Assembly (NCBI GenBank): GCA_900546735.1
Contig: URDW01000055.1
Span: 1-12,888 of the forward strand
Direction of reading: 5' to 3'
Length of the DNA: 12,888 nucleotides
DNA from: an uncultured Oscillospiraceae bacterium
GTDB taxonomy: Bacteria > Bacillota > Clostridia > Oscillospirales > Acutalibacteraceae
Shown in pieces: positions 1 to 5,739 of the stretch. Made by a program: the position numbers and the translations under genes. Below the pieces are notes generated by a model. It worked only from the letters and a program-made list of their open reading frames with translations, made no database searches and had not been told where the DNA came from. How positions within the stretch are numbered: position 1 is the stretch's first letter; each line of letters opens with the position of its first letter.

Positions 1-46
1 TACACCTATTAAGTCGTCGGCAGCGTCAGATGTGTATAAGAGACAG
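1..46 (+). other. Illumina Nextera adapter and index at contig end (artefact)
   Basis: This is not genomic sequence. Bases 1-5 (TACAC) match the end of the P5 oligo. Bases 6-13 (CTATTAAG) match a Nextera XT i5 index, S518 as I remember the list. Bases 14-46 are the complete Nextera Read-1 adapter, whose last 19 bases (28-46) are the Tn5 mosaic end. The order P5 end, index, adapter is diagnostic of an untrimmed read built into the assembly. The mosaic end contains an ATG at 30 that reads MCIRDR, a known false N-terminus in metagenomic proteins. Genomic sequence begins at about 47. Confidence 0.97.
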
Positions 47-365
47 GTCATTGGGCTACTCATTTTATATTCCTATTATTAAAAAGAATAAAATGCTAGG
101 AACGAAAACAGAGTGGAAAGATGATTATAAATATAGCTCTCATTTATCGATGTATGAGAATATACCTGATACAGTTTCTTCAAACTGCTATCATGGCCCT
201 CACTATAATTCAGTTCTTAAATTAAATTGTGATATGATTTTGAATGACAGAACTTTTCTTGATAATTTAAAAGAATTGGTACCGACTATCAAATTTGGTA
301 AAACAAAAAGGAAATTTCATGGGTATGGATATAGTGATATAAAAGAATTTAGTTTTACTTTTTAA
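47..365 (+). CDS. 3' fragment of an unrecognised AT-rich gene
   Basis: An open frame runs from the adapter junction to TAA at 363-365, giving about 106 residues of a C-terminus. The protein is rich in Lys, Tyr, Phe and Asn and contains stretches such as NCYHGPHYNSVLKLNCDMI and ends KEFSFTF. I do not recognise the family, and I see no signal peptide or membrane segment. GC is about 27% over 61-360 by hand count, far below the rest of the window, which suggests an acquired or accessory gene. The gene is cut by the contig end, so its true start is missing. The apparent ATG at 30 lies in adapter DNA. An internal ATG at 93 has no ribosome binding site. A strong terminator follows at 415-461, which supports this being a real gene end. 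That it is protein-coding is likely, but its function is unknown. Confidence 0.6.
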
Positions 366-414
366 CTTACCATGGGATTGTCATTTTATATTTTTGCTTT
401 TTGAATATGTCTTA

Positions 415-461
415 AATAATAAAAACGAGTGGTTTAGTAGCAACCACTCGTTTTTATTATT
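415..461. terminator. Bidirectional intrinsic terminator
   Basis: Two perfectly complementary 20-base arms (415-434 and 442-461) enclose a 7-base loop, TAGTAGC. The stem core is CGAGTGGTT/AACCACTCG. It is flanked by an A-rich tract on the left and a T-rich tract on the right, so either strand makes a hairpin followed by U-rich RNA. It sits between the plus-strand fragment ending at 365 and minus-strand hisC ending at 489. Confidence 0.93.
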
Positions 462-488
462 CAGCGTATGTCGCCATAATGAGATTTT

Positions 489-1556
489 TCATGAATTTAA
501 TTTTACGAATGTGCGGATGCTGTCAAGCAACGCCTGCATTTCCTCATCCGTGCCGACCGTGATGCGCACATGGTTATCAATGCGCGGCAGGTCAAAGTAG
601 CGTATGAACACCTTTTTTTCTTTCAGGTATTCAAACATGGCTTTCATATCGGAATCGTCTTTTGTTACAAATAAAAAGTTTGTGCCGGAGTCGGCCACGG
701 TAAAACCGAGCGCGCGCAGCGCGGCGGCCGTCTTTTCGCGCGTGGCCTTTACTTTGGCGACTGTTTCATAAAAATAGTCTTTGTCTGCAATGCTGGCCGC
801 ACCGGCCAGCATCGAAACGCTGTTTACGCAGTAGCTGTTGTAACTGTTTTTTACGGCCTCTAAAATAGCGATCAGTTCCGGGTTTGCAACGGCAAAACCA
901 ATGCGCAGTCCGGCCAGCGAGCGCGATTTGGAAAAGGTACCGGTCACGACCAGGTTGTCAAATTCGCGGGTGAGCCCCACGGCGGAGTATTCGGAAAAAT
1001 CGGCGTATGCTTCGTCTACCATGACCACGGCGTCTGTGTTTTGTGTAAGGATCCGGCGCACAAAAGCTTCGCCTTCGCCGATCGAGGTCGGTGCGTTCGG
1101 GTTGGCAATGACTATGCCGCCGCTGGCGCCGCTGTAATCCTGCGGGTCTATACGGAAATTTTCATCCAGCGGTACGGTCTTGTAGGGAATTTGAAAAAGA
1201 TCGCACCACACCGGGTAAAAGCTGTAAGTGATGTCCGGGAATAAAATGGGCTTTTCACTGCAGAAAAACGCCTGAAACGCCAGGGCGATCACATCGTCTG
1301 ACCCATTGGCCACAAAAACGTTTTCTGCCTTTACACCGTAAAATGCGGCAATGGCTTCTTTCAGCACGCCTGCGCCGGAATCCGGGTAAAGGCGCAGTGT
1401 GTCGGGTGCAAAGTTTTTCAGCACCGCGGCCGCCTGCGGCGACGGGGGGTAGGGGTTTTCGTTTGCGTTCAGTTTAATAATGCCGCTTTCCTTGCTCTGC
1501 TCGCCCGGCACATAGGGCGTGATCTTGCGGAGCTTTTCTTTTAATGCTTCGGTCAT
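489..1556 (-). CDS. hisC: Histidinol-phosphate aminotransferase
   Basis: This is a PLP-dependent class I/II aminotransferase that converts imidazole-acetol phosphate and glutamate to histidinol phosphate and 2-oxoglutarate in histidine synthesis. It is cytosolic. Visible features are the N-terminal LNANENPYPPSP segment typical of HisC, LRLYPDSGAGVLKEAIA, NGSDDVI in the cofactor-binding region, NPNAPT (152-157), DEAY (181-184), the Schiff-base lysine in TFSKSRSLAGLRIGFA (Lys210), and VRITVG near the C-terminus with the carboxylate-binding Arg331. The length of 355 residues is normal. Two in-frame ATGs lie close together. I chose the one at 1556 because the ribosome binding site GAGGG (1563-1567) is 6 bases from it but directly abuts the ATG at 1562. 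No other his gene is in the window, so it stands apart from a his operon. The related threonine-phosphate decarboxylase CobD is a less likely alternative. Confidence 0.93.
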   Translation of the reverse strand: MTEALKEKLRKITPYVPGEQSKESGIIKLNANENPYPPSPQAAAVLKNFAPDTLRLYPDSGAGVLKEAIAAFYGVKAENVFVANGSDDVIALAFQAFFCSEKPILFPDITYSFYPVWCDLFQIPYKTVPLDENFRIDPQDYSGASGGIVIANPNAPTSIGEGEAFVRRILTQNTDAVVMVDEAYADFSEYSAVGLTREFDNLVVTGTFSKSRSLAGLRIGFAVANPELIAILEAVKNSYNSYCVNSVSMLAGAASIADKDYFYETVAKVKATREKTAAALRALGFTVADSGTNFLFVTKDDSDMKAMFEYLKEKKVFIRYFDLPRIDNHVRITVGTDEEMQALLDSIRTFVKLNS

Positions 1557-1580
1557 ATGCATCCCTCGATTCGGTTTTCT

Positions 1581-1609
1581 ATTTTACCACAGTCTGCCGG
1601 TCCGGTCAA
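1581..1609 (-). promoter_or_regulatory. Promoter of hisC
   Basis: Read on the minus strand, TTGACC (1604-1609) is followed by a 17-base spacer and TAAAAT (1581-1586). This is close to sigma-A consensus and lies 25 bases upstream of the chosen hisC start. Confidence 0.75.
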
Positions 1610-1650
1610 ATCATTGCAGTCCTTTTTTTGACGCAGTGCCGATTTTTTTG

Positions 1651-1679
1651 TTGTGCGCGGCAGGCGGGTGTGTTACACT
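1651..1679 (+). promoter_or_regulatory. Possible weak promoter of rmuC
   Basis: TTGTGC (1651-1656), a 17-base spacer and TACACT (1674-1679) precede rmuC. The -35 box is poor, and the implied start point would leave only about 13 bases of leader beginning at the ribosome binding site. I treat it as tentative. Confidence 0.3.
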
Positions 1680-1698
1680 TTTTACAGGAGGTCTGTTT

Positions 1699-2919
1699 AT
1701 GGATTATGTTATTTTAGCGCTTTTGGTGCTTGTGGCCGTTTTGGCGGTGTTAAATCTGGTCAAAAAACCAAAGGAAAAAAGGGACGAGCGCCTGGATATG
1801 CTCAACAGCAACATCCACACGCTTTCTCAAAATGTAAACGACAAGCTGGTTGAGGTCACGCGCACCAGCTACGAAAACAGCGAAAAGCTCACGCGCGTCA
1901 TCGGCGATAAGCTGGATGTCATCCGTGTGGCCAATGCCCAGCAGAGCGACGCCGTGACCAAAAAGGTCAACGACGCGGTGCAGTCCCTGCAGCAGAGCAA
2001 TGAAAAAAAGCTGGACGAAATGCGCAAAACGGTAGATGAAAAGCTGACCGAAACGCTCAATTCGCGCATCAGCACCAGCTTTAAGACCGTGTCGGAACAG
2101 CTGGAAAATGTGTATAAATCGCTCGGCGAAATGCAAAAGCTTTCGAGCGGCGTGACCGACAATGTAAAAGACCTTTCGCGTATTTTGACCAATGTCAAGG
2201 CGCGCGGCACCTGGGCGGAGGTGCAGCTTGAAAATATTTTGAACGAGACGATCCCGCAGATGTTTGACAAAAATGTGCGCACAAACCCCAGGTACAACGG
2301 CATGGTCGAGTTTGCTGTGCGCATTCCGGATGCCGACGGCGACGGTGTGACTTATCTGCCGATCGACTCCAAGTTCCCTATGGAGGATTACGCACGTCTG
2401 TCTGCCGCGGCACAGAGCGGCGATCTGGCTGCACTGGAAGCGGCGAAAAAAGCGCTGGAAAACCGTGTAAAGGACGAGGCAAAGCTGGTGCGCCAGTACA
2501 TTGCGCCGCCGCACACCACGCCGTTTGCCATTTTGTATTTGGCTACGGAGGGGCTTTATGCCGAAATCATGTCTTCCCAAAACGGCGTGGCCGAAAAGCT
2601 GCAGGCGCAGGGCATCATGCTGGCCGGGCCGTCCACCGTTACGGCGCTTTTGAATTCGCTGGCCATGGGCTTTCGCACGATCGCCATTAATCAAAAAGCA
2701 AACGAGGTGTGGAAGGTGCTCGGCGCCGCCAAAACGCAGTATGCGAAATTTGGGGATTTGATCGCCAAAGCGCGCAAAAAGGTGGACGAAGCCGGCCGCG
2801 TGCTGGAGGATGCCGACAAGCGCAACGACCTGATCCGGAAAAATCTGAAAGGTGTGGAAACGCTGGAGCCAAGCGAAAGCAATTCTGTTTTGGGTATTGA
2901 AGACAGTGCAGATTTGTGA
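1699..2919 (+). CDS. rmuC: RmuC-family protein, membrane-anchored
   Basis: RmuC proteins belong to a DNA-recombination-limiting family. In E. coli, loss of RmuC raises inversion at short inverted repeats, and the C-terminal region has a predicted nuclease-like fold. Here residues 3-20 form one hydrophobic N-terminal anchor. A long heptad-like coiled coil covers about residues 28-165 (SNIHTLSQNVNDKL, NEKKLDEMRKTVDEKL). The RmuC domain follows, with GTWAEVQLENIL (170-181), PIDSKFP (221-227), APPHTTPFAILYLATEGLYAEI (269-290), GPSTVTALLNSLAMGF (310-325) and the helical tail NDLIRKNLKGVETL. The length of 406 residues fits the family. The start at 1699 is fixed by AGGAGGT at 1686-1692, 6 bases upstream; the frame stays open further upstream but without a ribosome site. 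It ends 45 bases before the PAP2 gene on the same strand, so the two may be co-transcribed. Confidence 0.93.
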   Translation: MDYVILALLVLVAVLAVLNLVKKPKEKRDERLDMLNSNIHTLSQNVNDKLVEVTRTSYENSEKLTRVIGDKLDVIRVANAQQSDAVTKKVNDAVQSLQQSNEKKLDEMRKTVDEKLTETLNSRISTSFKTVSEQLENVYKSLGEMQKLSSGVTDNVKDLSRILTNVKARGTWAEVQLENILNETIPQMFDKNVRTNPRYNGMVEFAVRIPDADGDGVTYLPIDSKFPMEDYARLSAAAQSGDLAALEAAKKALENRVKDEAKLVRQYIAPPHTTPFAILYLATEGLYAEIMSSQNGVAEKLQAQGIMLAGPSTVTALLNSLAMGFRTIAINQKANEVWKVLGAAKTQYAKFGDLIAKARKKVDEAGRVLEDADKRNDLIRKNLKGVETLEPSESNSVLGIEDSADL

Positions 2920-2964
2920 TATTATGTACTAAACTTTACATAATTTTTACATAAGGAGGGCGTT

Positions 2965-3648
2965 ATGTTACCTTTGCTCACACTGGACGTCGGCACCTGG
3001 CTCGACCAAACGTTCCACGGTTTCGACTATGCGATCTTTGAATTTTTCCATTCCATCCAAAGCGGGTTTATGACCGCGCTGGCCAATTTTTTCACCTTTT
3101 TCGGCGACGAAATGTTTGTGATCCCGGTGCTGGTCATCGGCATCATTCTGTGTTTTTTCAAAAAAACGCGCAAGTACGGTTTTGCCATTTTTATTTCCAT
3201 CGTCATCGGCACGCTGATCACCAACGTTGTGCTTAAACCGCTTGTATTCCGTGCACGGCCGTACATAACCATGGCGGACGACCCGTTTTTCACCTGGTAC
3301 CAGAATGTCGGCGGTCTGACGGAAAGCGACCGCAGCTTCCCGAGCGGGCACACCACCGGCGCGTTTGAAATTGCGATCTCCCTGGCGCTTTGCCTGAAGA
3401 GCGACGGCAAAAAATGGTGGAGCGTGCTACCCACCCTGGTGGCGGTAATGACCGGCCTGTCGCGCATTTACCTGATGGTGCATTACCCGACCGATGTTAT
3501 CGGCGGCGTTATTGCCGGTTTGGTTGCCGGCGTGCTCGGTTATTTCATTGCCAAAGCGATTATGAAGAGCCTGGAAAAGGGCAGCAATAAGCTGGCACGC
3601 GGTCTGAACGAGCTGGACGCGGCACAGCTTTTCCGAAAAAAGCAGTAA
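2965..3648 (+). CDS. PAP2-family membrane lipid phosphatase
   Basis: This is a type-2 phosphatidic acid phosphatase superfamily enzyme that removes phosphate from a lipid (pyro)phosphate at the membrane. The three catalytic motifs are intact: K91-x6-R98-P99 (KPLVFRARP), P126-S-G-H129 and S166-R167-x5-H173-x3-D177 (SRIYLMVHYPTD). Hydrophobic segments lie at about 22-46, 50-65, 72-90, 131-145, 152-171 and 177-199, giving a typical six-helix layout. A charged 25-residue tail follows. The length is 227 residues. An undecaprenyl-pyrophosphate phosphatase role (BcrC-like), recycling the cell-wall carrier, is plausible, but phosphatidylglycerophosphate or other substrates cannot be excluded. The start is supported by AAGGAGGG at 2953-2960. 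A possible promoter (TTGTGA at 2914-2919, 17 bases, TACATA) overlaps the rmuC stop codon, so the gene could also be expressed alone. Confidence 0.92.
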   Translation: MLPLLTLDVGTWLDQTFHGFDYAIFEFFHSIQSGFMTALANFFTFFGDEMFVIPVLVIGIILCFFKKTRKYGFAIFISIVIGTLITNVVLKPLVFRARPYITMADDPFFTWYQNVGGLTESDRSFPSGHTTGAFEIAISLALCLKSDGKKWWSVLPTLVAVMTGLSRIYLMVHYPTDVIGGVIAGLVAGVLGYFIAKAIMKSLEKGSNKLARGLNELDAAQLFRKKQ

Positions 3649-3652
3649 AGTA

Positions 3653-3680
3653 AAAACAGCAGGCGGTTGCCTGCTGTTTT
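3653..3680. terminator. Bidirectional intrinsic terminator
   Basis: Perfect 12-base arms (AAAACAGCAGGC at 3653-3664, GCCTGCTGTTTT at 3669-3680) enclose a GGTT loop. It begins 4 bases after the PAP2 stop codon. Its right end overlaps the stop codon (3679-3681) of the minus-strand HTH gene, so the same hairpin serves both converging genes. Confidence 0.93.
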
Positions 3681-4104
3681 ATTCTAGTATTTCAAAGCCC
3701 ATGTCGGCAAGCAGTAAATTGGTGTCGACCAGAGACATGCCTTTTTGCAGGCAGTAAAAAATGGCGGCGTCGCGCGTGTTGCGAACGTACAGCTCGGACA
3801 CGCCAAATAATTTCAGTGCACGCTGCGTTTCTTCCGACGTGGCGCCAAGTCCCAAGCACAGCATAAGGATCTTGTCGCGCGCCGGGTTGGTTTTGGTGCC
3901 GGAAAACAACTGGTAGGCATAGGTGCGGTCCAGATTGGCACGTCGGATCACTTCACTTTTCTTTAGACCCTTCTTTTCTAAAATCGTGTTCAGGTACGCA
4001 CTTGGTGAAACGTTTAACATTTCGTCTTTTTCCGCCTTTAAAAATGCAGACGGGTCGTTTTGCTTTTTCAAAATTTCCAAAAGCTCGGCAGTTGTTTTCT
4101 TCAT
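3679..4104 (-). CDS. HTH (XRE-like) regulator divergent from a Ser/Thr kinase
   Basis: The 141-residue product has a helix-turn-helix-like centre, about residues 35-90 (SAYLNTILEKKGLKKSEVIRRANLDRTYAYQLFSGTKTNPARDKILMLCLGLG in form), resembling XRE/Cro-type DNA-binding domains. A helical C-terminal part follows (SEETQRALKLFGVSELY, RDAAIFYCLQKGMSLVDTNLLLADMGFEIL), reminiscent of clostridial HTH proteins encoded beside Ser/Thr kinases. I recall that pairing from family knowledge and could not check it. I chose the ATG at 4104 because AAGGAG-type sequence (4110-4115) lies 5 bases upstream. An in-frame ATG at 4146 lies upstream of its own likely -10 box and is not supported. A sequence-specific regulator of the neighbouring kinase, or a kinase substrate, is the natural hypothesis; neither is shown by sequence. 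Confidence 0.8.
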   Translation of the reverse strand: MKKTTAELLEILKKQNDPSAFLKAEKDEMLNVSPSAYLNTILEKKGLKKSEVIRRANLDRTYAYQLFSGTKTNPARDKILMLCLGLGATSEETQRALKLFGVSELYVRNTRDAAIFYCLQKGMSLVDTNLLLADMGFEILE

Positions 4105-4134
4105 GGCGGCTCCTTTAAAAATTTCGCTATTAAA

Positions 4135-4163
4135 ATCATAAAGCAATGGCTATCAAAAATCAA
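4135..4163 (-). promoter_or_regulatory. Promoter of the HTH regulator gene
   Basis: On the minus strand, TTGATT (4158-4163), a 17-base spacer and TATGAT (4135-4140) form a near-consensus sigma-A promoter, about 30 bases upstream of the HTH start at 4104. It overlaps the first codons of the kinase frame if that gene starts at 4146. Confidence 0.72.
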
Positions 4164-4175
4164 GAGGAAGGTGTA

Positions 4176-5303
4176 GTGTTGCAAATTTTAGACAAAATCA
4201 GCTTGTGGGCCAACGAGCCGCTGAAAAAGCTGAGCGCGCATTCCACACTGGTCATGAACGGCGCCACCGGCATGTTGCTGGTACAAAAAGCGGTGTCTGC
4301 CGAAACAGCCAAGGTCTACAAAAAAGCGCTTTCTATTCGCGTGCCCGGCATATGCCACGTGTACGATGTGGACATGTGTGACGGGCAACTGACGGCGATT
4401 TGTGAATATGTAAACGGTATTCCGCTCGATAAGTACTGTGCCGTCCGCAGGCTGACGGTTGCGTCGGTCTACTCGATCATCGTGCAGCTCTGCGACGCAC
4501 TGGACGCGCTGCACCGTGAGGGGATCGTTCACCGTGACATCAAGCCGGATAACATTATCGTCAGCGACCGTGACGAAAGCATTCGCCTGATCGATTTCGG
4601 CATTTCCCGAACGGTCAAAGCTGGGCAGTTGGGCGACACGTCGGTGCTGGGCACCGTTGGGTATGCCGCGCCGGAGCAGTTTGGTTTTGGCCAAACGGAT
4701 GCGCGCACCGATATTTATGCCGTTGGCGTTTTGCTCAATGTATTGCTGGAGGGTAAAGTGCCCTGTGAAAAAATGCACGCCGGTTTGTTTCACAGCGTGG
4801 TGCTGCGCTGTACGCAGCAAAATCCGGCAATGCGTTACCCCAATGTGCAGGCGCTCAAAAAAGACCTGATTCGTGCCTACACGCCTGTTCTTTCACCGCC
4901 GCAGGCCGATAAGGCCGCACATCAGCCCGAACCTGCACCGGCAAATTCTGCTTTTCAGCGCTTTTTGCACGGCATTCCCGGTTTTCGCAGCAAAAACCCG
5001 GTCTATATGGTGTGTGCCATACTGTTTTACCTGTTTGCCGGTTTGCTTACCTGGGCATGCTTCGGCATTATGGAAGAGCCGTACGGCTATGTGTACAGCG
5101 CTTTGATGGTGCTTGCCTTGATCGTTTTTCCTTTTTTGATCGTGACGGATGCCTGGGGCATTCTCTCCAGGCGCAAGGTATTTGCTGGGCTTTCCAAATT
5201 GAATTTCAGGCTGATTCAGGCGTTTGGCATACTGGTCTGTTTTATTTTGCTTTGCGCCGTGGTTTTGGCCATGCCGGAAAGCGTTTATACCCCCGTAAGT
5301 TAA
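4176..5303 (+). CDS. Membrane-anchored Hanks-type Ser/Thr protein kinase
   Basis: The kinase domain covers about residues 15-232, numbering from the GTG at 4176. It has a candidate ATP lysine Lys38 (LLVQKAV), the catalytic loop HRDIKPDN (119-126), the DFG motif (140-142), AAPEQFG (164-170) and the structural Asp in RTDIYAVG. The usual glycine-rich GxGxxG loop is degenerate (VMNGATGMLL). A Pro/Ala linker follows (about 235-258), then three membrane helices at about 275-297, 306-329 and 345-366. There is no PASTA or other recognisable outside domain, so a substrate or signal cannot be named. The start is uncertain. GTG 4176 has AGAGGAAGG (4163-4171) upstream, while ATG 4146 in the same frame has no ribosome site and overlaps the divergent promoter. 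TTG 4179 is also possible. It probably phosphorylates cytosolic targets; the divergent HTH protein is the nearest candidate partner. The length is 375 residues. Confidence 0.9.
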   Translation: MLQILDKISLWANEPLKKLSAHSTLVMNGATGMLLVQKAVSAETAKVYKKALSIRVPGICHVYDVDMCDGQLTAICEYVNGIPLDKYCAVRRLTVASVYSIIVQLCDALDALHREGIVHRDIKPDNIIVSDRDESIRLIDFGISRTVKAGQLGDTSVLGTVGYAAPEQFGFGQTDARTDIYAVGVLLNVLLEGKVPCEKMHAGLFHSVVLRCTQQNPAMRYPNVQALKKDLIRAYTPVLSPPQADKAAHQPEPAPANSAFQRFLHGIPGFRSKNPVYMVCAILFYLFAGLLTWACFGIMEEPYGYVYSALMVLALIVFPFLIVTDAWGILSRRKVFAGLSKLNFRLIQAFGILVCFILLCAVVLAMPESVYTPVS

Positions 5304-5333
5304 AAATTCTGCCAGAGTATGCCGGCAGCATAA

Positions 5334-5381
5334 CAAAAGCCCCCGTGTTTCTTTTAAAATAAGAAGACACGGGGGCTTTTG
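5334..5381. terminator. Bidirectional intrinsic terminator
   Basis: Perfect 15-base arms (5334-5348 and 5367-5381; core GCCCCCGTGT/ACACGGGGGC) carry AAAA on one side and TTTT on the other. The 18-base centre can partly extend the stem (TTCTT with AAGAA). It lies between the kinase stop at 5303 and the XRE gene stop at 5387, both converging on it. Confidence 0.92.
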
Positions 5382-5386
5382 CTGCG

Positions 5387-5620
5387 TCACAGCCTGTTTT
5401 CAATTTCCTGCACAATCTCACTCATATGCACACCAAGTGCCACGGAAATTTTGTACAGGGTCTCCAGCGTTGGCTTGCGTTCGCCGCGTTCAATGGCGCT
5501 GAGGTGTGTTCGGCCAATGGCGGCCAAACCGCTGAGCACCTCTTGCGAAAGCCCTTTCTTTTTTCTGAATTCAGAAATCACACTGCCGACGGTCTTTGGG
5601 TCCAGGGTGGGCTGGTACAT
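5387..5620 (-). CDS. Small XRE-family (Cro/C1-type) transcriptional regulator
   Basis: The 77-residue protein is essentially one HTH_3 domain. Residues 10-72 contain VGSVISEFRKKKGLSQEVLSG, then the recognition helix region IGRTHLSAIERGERKPTLETLYKISVALGV, the hallmark Cro/C1 pattern. No ligand-binding or dimerisation domain is attached. I chose ATG 5620 because GAGGTG (5626-5631) lies 5 bases upstream; an upstream in-frame ATG at 5662 lacks a site and lies within repeat-rich DNA. The gene is divergent from the zinc-ribbon membrane protein gene, with 119 bases between starts. That interval holds several CATATGT-like repeats overlapping the neighbour's promoter, so repression of the neighbour, and perhaps autoregulation, is likely but inferred. 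Confidence 0.88.
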   Translation of the reverse strand: MYQPTLDPKTVGSVISEFRKKKGLSQEVLSGLAAIGRTHLSAIERGERKPTLETLYKISVALGVHMSEIVQEIENRL

Positions 5621-5638
5621 CAAATCACCTCGGTAATA

Positions 5639-5704
5639 GTGTATGCGAAAAAGCATATACAAATGAATACATATGTTGACATATCGCGTGGCATATGTTA
5701 ATAT
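5639..5704. promoter_or_regulatory. Cluster of CATATGT-type repeats, candidate operators
   Basis: The XRE/zinc-ribbon intergenic region holds related words. GTGTATGC (5639-5646) and GCATATAC (5653-5660) are near-mirror copies around six bases. CATATGTT (5670-5677) and ACATAT (5679-5684) form the palindrome ATATGT-TG-ACATAT on the -35 box. GCATATGTTA (5691-5700) runs into the -10 box. This spacing over promoter elements is typical of repressor sites. Binding by the adjacent XRE protein is inference. Confidence 0.6.
5676..5704 (+). promoter_or_regulatory. Promoter of the zinc-ribbon membrane protein gene
   Basis: A full-consensus -35 box TTGACA (5676-5681), a 17-base spacer and TAATAT (5699-5704) give a strong sigma-A promoter. 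Transcription should start near 5711, followed by the TGGAGG ribosome site at 5725-5730 and ATG at 5740. Confidence 0.88.
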
Positions 5705-5739
5705 TCAAGTAACAATTTAATGATTGGAGGAAATCTTAA

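Noticed and set aside
28..46. Tn5/IS50 mosaic end that could suggest a real transposon terminus
   Set aside because: It is preceded by the Nextera Read-1 adapter, an index and the P5 tail in library order, so it is synthetic.
30..47. ATG at 30 as start of the first gene
   Set aside because: The codons MCIRDR come from the adapter; the real 5' end of the gene is missing.
1750..2694. Long minus-strand open frame opposite rmuC
   Set aside because: It is Arg/His-rich, with no recognisable domain, and is an antisense shadow of a well-supported gene.
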